Below are positions 46,148 through 59,891 of a stretch of 64,000 nucleotides of DNA, one piece after another. The DNA is taken from NCBI GenBank assembly GCA_014529385.2, contig CM043959.1, positions 9,450,809-9,514,808 on the forward strand. Reading direction: 5' to 3'. The position numbers and the translations under genes were made by a program. This DNA comes from Adiantum capillus-veneris (Eukaryota > Streptophyta > Polypodiopsida > Polypodiales > Pteridaceae). The stretch's first letter is position 1; the number at the start of each line of letters is the position of its first letter. Under the pieces are notes generated by a model that did no database searches, was not told the origin of the DNA, and saw only the letters and a list, made by a program, of their open reading frames with translations.

Positions 46148-49100
46148 TACCAAAACCTTTGCAAACTAGATCACTCCTGAACAAGTGGCTCTATTGACCT
46201 ATATGTGTCCAAAAAAGTTATAAACATGGAAAGTTATCCACATATGCATACATGGCATAAGCTGCACAAAACTGTGTAAACACTTTCTCTCTAAAATGCC
46301 CCGCACAATCATACATAGTGTGCACTATTGTGCTGCACAAAGAATGTGAAACCTATGAGAAAAATGTTCTAAAATCTGGCACACTACATTGTCGATCGAA
46401 AAAACATGTTGACCAAAAGCCAAACACAAAGCACGACCAGCTGCTTGTGGTCAAAATTGTCATCCGAGAGATGAGCTTGCTCAAGGGAAAAACAACTCCG
46501 AAATGGTTCTCGAAGCTGCTATGTGCCAGTGTGTGCTGTCGAAGCTGGAATCTAGGAGTGTTGTAGAAGCCAAATACTCTAGAGACTACGTCAGAGCTAG
46601 GATGCTTCGGATGCGAGCTAGAGGAAAACCAATGTTGCTTGTCACGAGGACGTGGAAATTGCTAACTTGAGTTGTTGGTTTCTTTCCGATGATTTTTGTC
46701 TAATTTCTGGGACCCTCTTTTTGAAGTTGCAAATGTCGGACATTGTATGGCCAGTGTGAAACGATCGACGGCTAAGAGTTCCACCCGCAGTTGGGAAGGG
46801 CAGGTCATCACAAGTTGGTCGGGCCAATCGGCATTGGAATCCGAGTAGTAAAAGGGCGTCTAGGCTCATTTTAAAGTCATTTTGGCTCCTGGCTACACTT
46901 ATAAGTCAGTGGGTAATAGGGAATTAACTGGATAGAGGCAAACTGGACACATGGCCGCTCGAGATGCATTTTCCAGAAGCATCAGCAGGGGGGGCGTCCA
47001 TTTCAAGAAAGGGGCCGGCTTGATTTCAATTCATAAGAGTGCTACAGTGTGTGTGAGTAGTGGATGCAGGTGCTTACAGCTTTAGTGGAAATCTTGCCTT
47101 CTCGCTTGCTCTATGTAGCACGACAATTTGCTCTTGCGCATCTCTCTCTCCCCTTTGCACATATGGTAATTCCTCACTAGTTGGGCTTCTTAGATGACCA
47201 TGTAGAGTTCTTGTGGTTTTATGTGTGTTTGGGAAGGCAAGAGCCTTTTGTATAGGAACTAGATTAACTAATGGCTAGTTCCCTTCGGGTACACACAATT
47301 CCATCGCAAAGGAATGCAAAAACCAAGAGTTTTCTCGTGTGAAAACTCGTCTGATTTACAAGAGAACTGTCCCATTGCGTGTGGGAGTACCTGAGACGCG
47401 CAGGTGTGCTTGCTCCGCTCAAAGCGACCCAAAACAAAGAATTTCAGTCTGCTGTGTTTTTCTGCAGGTTTAGGTTTCCTACCAAAACTGTAGGAAATCG
47501 CTTGGGGATCCTTGAAAATGCCTAGGGATGCGTGTATAGGGTAATACGCACCTAACAGTGGCAAAACAAAAAAGTATAGCATGTTTAAATTGACTTGCAG
47601 CTCATTGGAAAGCTTCCATATTGCAAGGGAAAGTGTCCTTGACGTGTACTTTTGACCTACAACGATATTTACACCATTGTCCTGGCAAAAGTGGGTGAAA
47701 CACCTACAATTACAGCCATGGACAGGCTTGGATAGCTTGATGAGGGTTAGGTGGAAGCGTTCGGAAGGTTTATTTTCCATGGGAGTCTCAAGAAGCAATG
47801 GGTGTTGTACAAGACAATTTAGGGAGATTTCCTGCTAGGAATCTCGTCTAATTTAAGGGAAAAGTGACCCTATAAATGCGAGAGCTCGAGGGCTATCCAC
47901 AGAAGCGATCGGCACGCGAATCTAAGCAGAAACCAGAGAATTCGGTGTGCTATAATTTCCAGGTTTAGTAAAGTGGTCTAAAGTGTGTGGAAAGTCATCG
48001 TGTACTTGGGAATTTGTCTGTGGAGACTTCTACTGTGGTTATGTTGTCAAAATTGGGTTAGAGTAGAGGAATTTCAGCTTGATAAAAGTGGGACAGCTTG
48101 TAGAAGTTTACACAATTTTCTCAAGTGTAAAAAGAATAAAGAAATACCGAAAGGGGCGGCCGTCTTTGGGGCCAACAAGGTGTCGTTGTCTGCTTGGTAG
48201 CTCTCTAGGGTCCAGGCTGTGGTTTGTCTTGAAGTGTTGAATTCTAGTCACAGGCGTATTCATGAAGTTCCTTTGTGTCCTAAAGTGTAAAGTAAAGTTT
48301 CGGGTGAAAACCAAAGTTTACCACCCTACGGACCGGTTTCATGGTTTAATTACCTGGAGAAATTAAAATCACTTTTTCCTTAAGAACTGAGCCTTGGTTG
48401 GTTTTTGAGCAGAGATTCAAAGCACAAGAACTTGGAATTACACTTTGTGTGATAGGACAGATGACACCAGTAAAGAGGGTTCCTCTTCACAGGACAGATA
48501 GGAAAATCCTCATGTTTCCTACATTACCTTTTCAGCGTTCACCCTGCCAAAAATTGGTCAAATTTGGGTTGAATCTCTGCTGCATTTTTAGGGTTTTCAA
48601 GCATGAATTAAGATGAGGTAGAGAGAGGTCTCAGGTGTCACAGCGGTAGACTAGCCACTAGATCTCCGGAAGGAGTGATGTGGGTTTGCATAGGTAGCAC
48701 GCTGCTCATCAATTCTTTGAGGCGATTGCTTGGATTCTTTGATGCATTGGTAAATCATCTTGAAATATGAGCTTACTTGGTTGTGGGTAGTATGTTATAG
48801 TGTTGTGAAATTCGGCTCATTTGCAGAGGCAAGAGCCTCTTGCACATGTAAAAGTTAAGGGACAGGATGTAAGATGCTATTTGGTAAAGTTCAAGAACAA
48901 TCCACCTATAGATGCAAGGCGGATGGAAGAGCATGAACTATCAGAGTCACCCAAATGTATTGCAGCTTTACCTTGAGGCCTTTGGGTTACAGCCTACATA
49001 TGGACCAACCCAACGTCTGCAAAGGCGGGGTAATGATAGAACTAGCGCATAAAATGTAATCATGGATTCAATGCAATTGGAGTGTACATTGTTTGACAAA

Positions 49101-49861
49101 ACTATGAAGGTCTCATTAAGTCATTTGTACACATGTTTGATAGTCTTTCTTGCGGATACAAGCAATGATAAAAGGGTGCTTACCACAAAAAATGCTCTAT
49201 GGCATGTATATATGTCACGCAATCGAGGACATTTGTAATTTTAAGAGGGCAGTATGTCACAAGGACGTGGAAATTGCTAGCTTGAGTTATTGGTTTCTTT
49301 TCGATGATTTTTGTTTAATTTTTGAGACCCTCTTTTTGAAGCTGCATATGGCGAGACATTGTATGGCCAATGTGAAATCGATAGACGAGGAGTTTTTTGA
49401 CATTGATAAGAGTCAGTTTTGTCCAAAACGCATGTACAATTTATTCTTCTCAAAGGATCGACCAAGATTCGACATTGATAACAAGTTTAACGGTTGGGAG
49501 CATAGTTTTTTCTCTCTTCATATATTTTTGCAGTTTCAAAGGTATCTAGTCGATACTTTGTGTTTTCTTTGATTGTTGGTATCCGTTCTTTGGCCGTATC
49601 TATGCCATGTGTGGTTATCTCAAAGAGATGGAGTCTCTAGTTTGTTATAGCCATAGTTGGATTCAATTTAATAGCGTACAAGTGTTGCTAGATAAAGAAA
49701 TAGATTTTCACATCCACTTTGGTAGATTTATTCATCATCTTATGTGTTTCAATGGGAGAATGCATGTTGGTATATGCGTGTAGCAAGCACGTTTGAGTGT
49801 TGTGAGCTCTCTTGAGAGTGACATCCTATACATTACTAGTTGTATTATTTAGCAGCCAGGC
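46148..49861. repeat. Repeat family R, copy 3, central part
   Basis: Matches R copy 1 from 29878 to about 32880, block by block. Its right portion (49150-49850, GACATTGATAAGAGTCAG and on) matches 54190-54590 plus 61806-61910, and 63890-64000. Frames such as 49150-49572 and 47268-47798 are not conserved as proteins between copies. At about 49770 it carries TTGGTATATGCGTGTAGCA, the empty-site counterpart of the CACTA insertion. Confidence 0.6.
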
Positions 49862-51190
49862 CAGGTAAAGAACGTTGTGCTGCTAGTCTGCTCTCCTCAA
49901 GACTAAAGGACACTGGGTCTTAAATGAACCCCCAACCATGGGATCCATGGAGGAGAAGTGCAAGCACAAAAGCAGAGGCGTCAGGCATTGTCAGATTTTC
50001 AAAAAGTAAACTCGGACACATTTTATAAACTCGGACATCCAATGTGTAAACTCAAACAAGCATAAATAAATGTGAACCCACACATATTTCAGCAAAATGC
50101 TTACGCACGCCTGGTTAGCTCATCGGACTGCCACACCACGCATCCAAGTTCGAGTCCCTGACTCTGCACTCACTGCCCGATTTTTTGTCGGCGTTCGATC
50201 TCCCTTAGATCGCAACCCCTGAATCGTGTGCCATCAATGCGATGACTGGGGGTCATTTAAGACCGCTGGCTATTTAGTCACGAGGGTCTGCTCTCCCTAC
50301 TTGCACCTCTTATTAGAGTCTCGAACAAAGGGACTCTATATCAATGGGTCACAATCAAACCTCTAATAGGCTACGTCCTCTGAGTCTAGAAACATCTCCT
50401 TCTTGGGGCCTACATTTACTTTCTTAAGTGTTGTTTCTCTGTGTGATAGCATTTCTCCACAATATTAGCACGGTTACTCCTCTTATTCCTCTCATGACGA
50501 CATCACATATGGGAAGAGAAGAACATGCTAGGAAACCGTGACCCCCCCCCCCCCCCCAGCCTGCTGCCCAAGCGTACGGCGACAATTGGTCCAAGTAGCA
50601 AAAAGCTACGCAAAGTTGGACAGTCTGAAGATCTAGTGAGACTCGGATCCAATGTATTTTAACCGATTGAAATCGTAAAATCCGGCCTTGAATAAGATCG
50701 GTAAGTTTACACAAGTTTAAGTGCAAATACCGGCAAAAGCTTCGAATTTTCACCATAAAACCAAGAGAATTTCCTTTTTTATTTCGGTTAGGGTTTTTCG
50801 CGTGTAGCTACTTTTATGGAAGTTGTTCCCCTAGCAGAGCAACAAGTCTTCTCATGTCCTTGGCTTTAAAACAATCTAACGAATGTACTTGTAGTGAGAA
50901 GCTGGTCTTATACCGTTTTAACAACCCCAGACAGCAGAAGCCCTAAATAGAAAGCGCCTGCTATGAGCAATCGGGAAAGTGCTCGATCCACTTGGGCTAC
51001 TAAGTTGTAACATTCATAAGCCTCGACCTCGTAGTGACAACACTAGTAGCGCAATATTGATCCCTATATATTTGCCCCCTGTTTCAGAATACACATGAGC
51101 TTTAATACTTATGTAGACTCAGAGTATATATATTCATGCACATGCCGGTTGAGGCTTGCATAGACATTTCACAGATTATCGCTCATTATG
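49862..51190. repeat. Repeat family R, copy 3, right block
   Basis: Second copy of the 45270-46140 block (CCAACCATGGGATCCATGGA at about 49930), followed by the AATCGTAAAATC segment and the TAGTGACAACACTAGTAGCG end block (51040). A (C)n run is at 50524-50539. Confidence 0.55.
50103..50175 (+). ncRNA. tRNA-like / SINE-type segment, second copy
   Basis: TGGTTAGCTCATCGG and AGTTCGAGTCCC boxes, as at 45469. Differences from that copy lie mostly between the boxes. Confidence 0.5.
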
Positions 51191-53600
51191 AGCATGCACG
51201 TACATTTAGGGGTGTTAGCAGCAGCGGCCTCTCGAAAGCCACAAAACTGATGTATTAATCTGAGACTCAAGTAACATCTCTTCCCAAATTAATGAAGAGC
51301 AGTAAATGGTGTAATCAGCAGCAAGTCCAAGTTATGCGAGATTGTAAGCAACAGAAACAAGACTCGAATATCGATTATATTGGATACAGAATCTGGAAGA
51401 GCTGAAAAAATAAGTGAGGGGAAGCTAGTCATGTACTTGTACTTGCAGAAAGGAGGATTGCAGGCAGCTAGCTACTTGGACTGGTTGAAAGAGCTCCGGC
51501 CTGATGACGTAGCGGTGGCCAGCTTAATTAGCGAAGCTGGAGGGGTGGCACACCCAACAGAGGTAGCTAATGGCTGCAATCAGACGCCAATGTGTAACTG
51601 TAAGCGAAACCCCCTTCTGCAACCAAATATGACAGTACTGAAATTAAACATGACGCAGAATGAACACATGAGTCCTTAATGCTGTTTATCATGATCAGGG
51701 AGCAGAGGTGGAGGGGAAATATAGAGCTCACGCACGAGTGAATCGGCTTCTATATCTGTCCTCCTAACGAGAGGCAGAAGCGACGTACTGCTCTCCGTAT
51801 GGTGTCGTAGAAGCAGACGTCCGCCGGCCATGTGCAGAGGTGCCGAATACAAAGTAGCCCGCAGAAGGTGGATGTCTAGCTGTAGGTCAGCTACCTGCAG
51901 GAGCCGGTTCACGCACCTGCGGGGCATTGATGGCCGCATCCCTCTCATTGAAGCTTCCGATAGATCAGAATAGAGTGTTGTGAAACTACTGCCACATGAA
52001 TCCATATTCACATTCGTAGGGCGCACGGCTGCAAGAAACGTGGTAGGGCAAAACAATATAGGTAGGCTAGTACCAATCAAATATGAGACCCCCTTTCCAC
52101 CAATGAGATGAGATGAGATCACTACTGCCTTCTTTTCACATAAGATAGAGATGGTAAAGGACGTTCACACGGCCTTCCAGAATGGGAAGGGCTTCTATTC
52201 AAAAGATGAGCAATTCCATCTAGCAACTTGGTGGGTGGGCCAAGTTTTCTAATTCTAGATAACAATGTTTTTAAAAACGTACAATAGACTTGCACTAGCA
52301 TGTCGCTCCTCATTTGGAGGCCAGCACCTTCAAATCTATGGGGCATAGTGCGTTCAAAGGCCCTCTACATATGAGGTGCTTCGAAGGTGTGCAACACATT
52401 TAATGTGTTGCGGAAGGTGTATGAGGTTGCATTTTCTTATTTGGAGAGCCCTATAAAAGCCCTACTATTTGGTGTAAGTGTAGCATAAAGTAAACCCTCC
52501 CACAACAAGGAGGGTGGGGAGTTCCTTGAGCATGTTCACGTGAAAACATGGTTGCCAAACAATTGTAAATTTTTGTATTCCCGTGAGTGATTTTCAGAGA
52601 GTTACAAGCTCGCAAATAAGGCTATAATCTACAAAAGCTCTCATCATCTTCTTCGGAACAGGTGAATAGGAAGCTCTTTCGTTGCTACGTGCAATCAATT
52701 GCGAACCACGCTTTCGCACAAACACACCCTTCTACACATTTAAGATAACCGAGACTTAAACATCAAATCGAAGTAAACAACCTTCAAGACATGGGTGCAA
52801 TGCTCAAGGGACGTTTGCCACTTTGTTATAGCATCCACCTTGCTCTTCAAGCTACAGATGGGTTAGGGACCCTTTTTGGATCAACATAATTGACTCCTTA
52901 TTTGACTGCCCAAAGCTTGCCTGCTATAGACCAAAAGTACTCCCACGATAACAAAAAGGCAACAATGGGACAAAGCGCCACGACTTGTTTCTATGAAGCC
53001 AAAAATCCTATTTGAATTTCTAGAGTACACCTACCCAAAGGGATTATTTTAATCAATCTGATAAAGGCGTGTAAGTGGGAGGGTTTTTTTAAATACCTCA
53101 AAACAAGCATTCATGATACAGAACATTTCTATTGTGACGCCCTCAGAGATGCACCACGTAGAAATATTTGGACATCTCTACACACAAGCTTGAAGTTGCA
53201 ATGCTTTCACAAGCTTGAAGCTTGCACTTTCTTACATGAGTCCCGTCATTTGAAATTTCACAATGTATGCATTTCTCAAAAAAGAAATAATAATACATTA
53301 AAGAACTATGCTACTCACATCCAAGTGGAACGATGTAAATGATTTATATTATACAAGTAAGATGGCGTGGAAATAGATCTTGAGGCAAACAGTTTAGTGA
53401 AAATCATAATGCTAAGACACTCATGCATACCTCCAAGTACAGTGTTGGGATAATGGCCATACGGACGGCCAGACAGACCCATACCAGCTCACAACTAATC
53501 TTATTCTTATATCGAATATGAATAAGGATTCCATCAACATTATCTCACTATAGACACTACCATACAATGGGTACATGTCTTCCTCATCGCACGCATGAGT
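51191..53600. other. Unassigned stretch
   Basis: Frames at 51380-51679 (+) and 52122-51676 (-) have no motif I recognise. About 52375-52700 has CCTATAAAAGCCC (TATA-like) followed by a transcribed-leader-like region and could be a solo LTR fragment, but no matching ends were found. Nothing else is supported. Confidence 0.35.
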
Positions 53601-54590
53601 CCGCACACACACTCCTTTCAACAGTTATCAAAACTTGGCTATGGCACTGCTCCCCTTTCCTAGATTATCTCCCGCTTCAGTGAGAGCGAAGGCCATTCGA
53701 TTTAGGTGAAGTGCACACAAAAATAATTGAAATAAGAAAGATATACTAATGTAATGCATAGAGAGTGTAGCAGGTGAAGAGTCCACACTCTAAGCAATGA
53801 GAAGGCACAAGGAGCAAAGAGCATGTGAGTACACTGAGAGTTGAGGATTTTATGTCCGTGTCCACGCGCCATACTTTCAAGGTGGATTTTAGTTCTGATT
53901 GCTATGGCACCATGCCCGTCATTTCGAGAGTATTTTCACAAGGTGTTCTAAGGTTTTACCCCCTTTTGCACCCATTTTCGTCCTTGGAATCTCCATCTAC
54001 AAAATTCGTTAAAGCTACCCCTTTTAAATCTATTTTGAAACTGAGACAAGCCTGCATATCACCCAAGCACATAGCGGAGACAAGTTCTCGACATTCGCAG
54101 ATACACACTTAGAGAGAGCCCAGGGAAATAGTCCGTGGATCTCCCACACACATGGACAGTGATTCATGGCCAGATGCTTCATAATCGATAGAGGCGGATT
54201 TTTTTGAAATTGATATGAGTCAGTTTTGTCCAAAACGCATGTACAAGTTATGCTTCTCCAAGGATTGACCAAGATTCAACATTGAAAGCAAGTTTATAAG
54301 TTGGGAGTATCGTTTTTTCTCTCTTCATAGATTTTTGTAGTGTCAAAGGTATCTAGTAGATACTTTGTGTTTTTTCAAAGATTCTTTGCTTGGTGATATC
54401 CGTTGTTTGGCTATATCTATGCCATGTGTGGTAATCTTAGAGAGATGGAGTCTCTAGTTTGTTACAACCATAGTTGGATTCAATTTATTAGCTTACAAGT
54501 GTTGCTAGATATAGGTATAGATTTTTACATCCACTTTGGTAGGTTTTTTCATCATTTTATGTTTTTCGATGGAAGAATGGATATTGGTAT
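53601..54590. repeat. Repeat family Q, copy 1, left part (interrupted by CACTA)
   Basis: 53685-54300 matches 63378-64000 closely, including the frame MSTLRVEDFMSVSTRHTF (53825; 63523). The sequence resumes after the CACTA element at 61806. The shared frame may be coincidental, or a remnant of a coding sequence; I do not recognise it. Confidence 0.65.
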
Positions 54591-54611
54591 CACTACAAGA
54601 GGCTCTTCATA

Positions 54612-54720
54612 TTAGCGACGCTCACACAGCGACGCTTAAAAAAAAAATTTCCGGCGTCGCTATGAGCGTCGCAAATTTACAAAGAAATTTGCGACGCTCA
54701 TAGCGACGCCGGCTGGGGTA
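54612..54720. repeat. CACTA left subterminal repeats
   Basis: Several copies of GCGACGCTCATAGCGACGCC in both orientations. In En/Spm such repeats bind the TnpA protein. Confidence 0.85.
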
Positions 54721-54806
54721 AAAAAATAACCGAGCGCGCCCAAAAACTCAGATCTCAGATCTGAGTTTTTGGGCGCCCTCAAGCAAGGAGCAGGTAACGC
54801 TCTCCC

Positions 54807-54852
<46 letters not shown>

Positions 54853-54988
54853 CTCCACACACACACACACACACACACACGAGGAGAGGAAGGAGAGCCA
54901 GGTATGCTCCTTCCCTCTCCTCATTCTCATGTTCCCTTCCCCTCTTTCTCTCTCCCTCTCTCTCTCTCTCACACACACACATAGTGTT

Positions 54989-55030
<42 letters not shown>

Positions 55031-56175
55031 AACAAAAACAAAAACGCACACACACATACATAAACAAAGAATGCACACACACATTGAAAGAGAAAAAGAG
55101 AGAGAGAGCATGCATAAACAAAAAACGCACGCATTGAGAGAGGAAAAGAGAGAGAGAACATGCATAAACAAAAAACGCACACATTGAGAGAGGAAAAGAG
55201 AGAGAAAACATGCATATGATCCAAAAAAACGCACACACATTGAGAGAGAAAGAGAGAGAAACTAATTTAACGTCGTAGGAAACTAATTAAAATTAAAAGA
55301 CCTAAAGATCTAGCCGACACGGAGTTGAACTCAAGACCTATTATTCAAGAGGGAAATGGCATAATCAATCTATCATGCTTGGCATGGGTGATAGAAAGGT
55401 TATACCATTTATCTCTTTTTATTGGCACACACATCCACACACGCGCACACACACAAGAAGAAGAGAGTTATAACGTCGTAGGAAACTATCTTAAAAGACG
55501 TTAAAGATTAGGTTATATGTAGACTTACATTAAATTAGATTTAGGTTTATTTTTAACTAGATTTACGTTTATTTAAGCTAGATTTAGATTTACGTTATAT
55601 TAGATTAGATTTAGGTCTCCATAGACTGCGATGCCTGCATGAAGCGGGTGAAGAAAGCCCTCAATGGAATATAGGGTATTGCTGCCTTCACTCATGGTGG
55701 GCTCCGTCGATCCAAAAGTACTGGTGAAATGTCTTCAGAAGATAGGGAAGAAGGTGGATCTTTAGGGCGGCAAGAGTCACTACATCCCCGACACAATGAC
55801 CATCTAGACAACCTCTAGTCATTAGACTTACGTTAAATTAGATTTAGCTTTATTTTTAGTTAGATTTACGCTTATTTACGTTAGATCGAGTCCACGCAAG
55901 AATTACTTACGGTTTAGGGTTTAGAGTTAGACGAACAGTGAAAAGATCTACTGTGAAAAGATGTTAAGATGAAGTGAAGTGCTACAACTAGAGAAGAGGC
56001 AAAGGGGTTTTGTCCACTACATGCAGTATCATGTAGACATGGGTGTGTAGATTTCTTGTACCCACAAATATAGGTATTGACCAATAAAGACGAGATTATA
56101 ACCCGGTGGTTCTGATCTCCATGCACCTCTAGACCGAGGTGTGCGGGGATTGGACATGACTAGAGAATGTGAGGT

Positions 56176-56250
<75 letters not shown>

Positions 56251-56300
56251 CAATAGAATATTAAATTTGTTGTCCAGGTTATAAGTTTTTTATCCTCATT
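54721..56300. other. CACTA 5' noncoding region with microsatellites and decayed tRNA-like patch
   Basis: Contains an inverted repeat around CTCAGATCTCAGATCTGAG (54748-54770), (CT)n at 54812-54848, (CA)n after it, (GA)n at 54990-55026, a tandem unit of about 58 bases ending ACATGCATAAACAAAAAACG at 55085-55250, and (GA)n at 56179-56247. At 55320-55400 the minus strand has a GAGTTCAACTCC box resembling a tRNA B box. No gene is supported. Confidence 0.7.
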
Positions 56301-59300
56301 ATGAGTAGCGACGAGGATGTGGGACCGTCCAACCGAAACACCTATCTCTCAACGAGGGTCTTATGTCCTTGTAATCAATGCAAGCATGTTGTGCGACGGA
56401 CAAGACGTGTTTCTTTGCATCACGTTCGCGAATTTGGCGAGTTCGATCCATCTATTATAGATCGAGTTGTTGCCAATTATAACTTGTCGGACTCTGACGC
56501 TGGCCAACAAGCAGCAATCTTGCAACCCAATAGACGTGTTCGCAGGCGCTTTGGTCAAGCAGCATATGTGAGGCCACAAGATGTAGCCTCTGACAGCTCG
56601 GGGGATGATCATGCAGAGCACATTCCCAACGAGGCAATGTTTGAGCCCGAGATTGATGAAATGATCGAGAAGATCATGGATTCAGAAAGGCTTATCTATG
56701 ATGATATGAAAAGTGAAGCCGATACGCCATTGTATAATGGAGCACGTATGTCTAGATTGAAAGCACTCCTGGTTCTTCTCAACATGCAGGCAAAGTTTGG
56801 ATGGAGTGACAGTAGCGTCACAGCGCTTTTCAGGTGATCTATTACAATTAGTTTACTTTAATAGAACTCTAAATGTATAATGATCTGATAGATTTTTACA
56901 CGACTGTATCATATTTTTATGTTATGTAGATTGCTGAAAGAGCACATACTACCAGCTGACAATGTGATGCCAGATTCCCGAGATGAAGCAAGAAAGATTT
57001 TGCGAAACTTGGGGATGGATTACAATTCTATCCACGCTTGTCCTAATGACTGCATTCTTTTCAGAGGGGAATACATAGACATGGAGAAGTGTCCGAAATG
57101 TGATTCCGAAAGATATCGAGTAGATCTCCACGGGACAAAAATTCCACAAAAGGTTTTGCGACATTTCCCTCTACTTCCTCGCATCAAGCATTTCTTCGAA
57201 TGTAAGTCCATGGCCGCCCTAGCAGCATGGCATGAGGAGAATAAATCTTCGGATGGTGTGCTACGAATTCCTGCAGATTGCGTAGCGTGGAAACATATAG
57301 ATGGAACATGGTCGGATTTTGCCAAGGAAGCTCGAAATTTGTGCTTAGGCCTGGCTATGGATGGCGTAAATCCATTTGGTCAAAGATCAACATCTTACAA
57401 TGTATGGCCCGTTTAACATCGTCAACTACAACATTCCCTCGTGGTTGACTACAAAGAAGGGGCACCTATGGCTAAGCTTGATTGTGCCAGGGCGATATAA
57501 AGTGGGGAATATGGATGTGTATCTTCGTCCACTATTGGAAGAGCTACAACAATTGTGGATTGGCATAGAGGTGGTGGATATGAGCCGACACACAGGACGA
57601 CGGAATGCTTTGATCAGAGGCATTCTAATGTGGACCATGCATGACTATCCCGGGCTAACAGAATGCTCAGGTGATCTATTGACACTCCTCACTCAGACAC
57701 TGTAAATCTTGTTTTTTCCCATAGTTGATCTATTATCATGTGTATACATGCAGGGCTTCAAACAAGCGGATACAGAGCATGTGTCACATGTGGACCTAGA
57801 CTGAATGCACGTAGGGCACCCTCACTAAAGAAGCAAATCTACGAAGGTCATCAAGCGTATCTTCCAAAGAATCATGTGTTACGCGACGGCTTTTTGGGAA
57901 GAGAGCCACCAAGGATGTCTGCACAAGCATGGTTAGAGCAGAAGGAGATGTGCGATGACGGATTGCCTCCAGGGATGAAGAGACTATCTCTATGGTACGA
58001 GTTACCATACTGGCCCCGACTCATGATCAATCACTTGCTCGATCCAATGCACATATTCAAGAATGTGGGTAATCTACTATGGGACCATTTGACCGGCAAG
58101 AAATATACTTTGGGAGCCAGAGTTGACCTTAGAAATGTGGATCGTATGGAGCAATATTGGCCGCAAACAGCGTCTGATGGATCGATAAAACTCCCTAAAG
58201 CACCATGGATTTTCACAGGAGCCCAAGAACGCGCAGTAAAAGAGACCATTCGATCTTTGCGGACCCCCACTGGCGTAATGCACTCGCTCCGAACGTGTTT
58301 TACTAAAGAAGGAAAGCTTACCGGTTTGAAGTCACACGATTGGCATAAAATGTGTCAGGTACGTTCATAGTGGACTTTAATATCATTGCATAAAATGTGG
58401 ACTTTAATATCATTGCTGCACATACTTTACAGTTTATTTTACCGGTTGCCATTGAGGGATGTTTGTCTCTCGACATCCGTAACACAATCTACAAACTTGC
58501 AAAGCTGGTGCAATGGATCTCACAAAAGGAGATCAACGTAGACTCCATACCATTCGCCAAACTAAATGCTGCGGAGCTTGTGTGCATGTTTGAGAAACAT
58601 TTTCCTACTACAATGCCAACCATTCAGGTGCATCTTCTTGTTCACATAGTTGATGAGGTGGAAATAGCTGGCACAGTTCATTCCAGATGGATGTTCTTCT
58701 TAGAGCGTTTCATGAAAACGCTTAAGGGATATGTGCATCAAAAGGCAAGTCCGGAGGGTAGCATGGCAGAAGGTTGGTTGGTATCAGAGTCCCTAGTGTA
58801 CATTGGAGAGTGGCTAGACGGATTTGATAAATCCCGGGACATGCTATGGCGAACCATAGATGATGAGCGCATATCTGGGATTGTCATGTGCAATCTCGGT
58901 GTTGAGAAGAAGATGACGGAAGATCTAGAGGCTAAAATCAACCGATTTTGCATGCTTCACAATCCAGTGATGAAAAGTGGATTTCACAATATGAGGATGC
59001 AAAGCAAGAGCGACAAAGGGCACGAATCGAGTGGAGATGGGGAAGACGACCACCGATGCACTATCCAGCGGTTCTGGAGAGCCTACCAACCTTCATGAGC
59101 TTAAGATGGTTGCACAACCAATTGAAAAGCGCACAACAATGCGGTGACGAAGTGACTGAAGAAGAGTGGGAGTACTCTCGGGGTTGCGCGACCAAGGTAA
59201 GTTTGCAATGTACGACTAGCAAGTGACTTTATTTATAAACCTTTGAACGGCCACTCATAATCTTTGTTCGTTGTAGTATAAGTCATACACAGCAGCATGG

Positions 59301-59588
59301 TGTAAAGGTCGACATTTTAGGGTGGAACGAATCGACAAAAAGCGTTTTACTCAAGATTGTGGAATCATGGCAAAATTTGAACAGTCTAGTCGACGAAGTT
59401 CCTCTGATGCAGATCCTGTGGTGGCGGAACTCACTTACTTCGGCACGCTGCAAGAGATTTTGAGGATCGATTACAGAGGATTTTTTGTCGACTTGTTCGA
59501 CGTGCAATGGTTCAAGATAATCATGGAGGGTCGCAACGCTACTGTGTTTAAACGGAGAGCTCTATATAGATATAGGAAGTTATGCTGA
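56301..59588 (+). pseudogene. CACTA transposase, tnp2/TnpD type
   Basis: Exons inferred are 56301-56834, 56940-57670, 57754-58358, 58433-59196 and 59277-59588. Exon 1 has the transposase-associated CPCNQCKH motif. Exons 2 and 3 cover the Transposase_21 (tnp2) domain: HACPNDCILFRGEY, KCPKCDSERY, VNYNIPSWL, then LDPMHIFKNVGNLLWDHL. Exon 4 is DUF4218 (VHLLVHIVDEVEIAGTVHSR). Exon 5 is DUF4216-like (YFGTLQEILRIDYRG) with an abrupt end. It is interrupted by a one-base insertion near 57412 (just after NVWPV) and a frame change near 58970. A 29-base duplication lies in intron 3 (58360-58425). Few lesions suggest moderate age. Confidence 0.92.
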
Positions 59589-59891
59589 GTTATGCGAGGA
59601 TGAGAGAGAGATCTCTTAAAGCCACAAATATTGTATTTGAACAATTTTGCTCCGTGTTGTAAAATCTCTGGCTCTCTAAGTACCTTCCATGGTGTATAAC
59701 GCTCTTTTCTACTCGCGCTCACATCTTTTGATTGAAAATTCTGAGTTTTCGACTTGCCTCTTCTATCACTCAATTCATTGCGTCATTGTATTTATATGCG
59801 TCATTACGTCATTGTATTTAATGGTCTTTGCGTCATTGTCTACTCTATTCATTCAATATTAAGTTTAAATATTCGTGTGTTTAATGCAGGT

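Noticed and set aside
51676-52122. Minus-strand frame of 148 codons and plus frame 51380-51679
   Set aside because: They looked gene-like in composition, but I see no conserved motif, splice context or paralogue in the window, so neither is listed as a gene.
52375-52760. Solo LTR with TATA-like CCTATAAAAGCCC
   Set aside because: Composition is suggestive, but no TG...CA ends, target duplication or second copy was found in the window.
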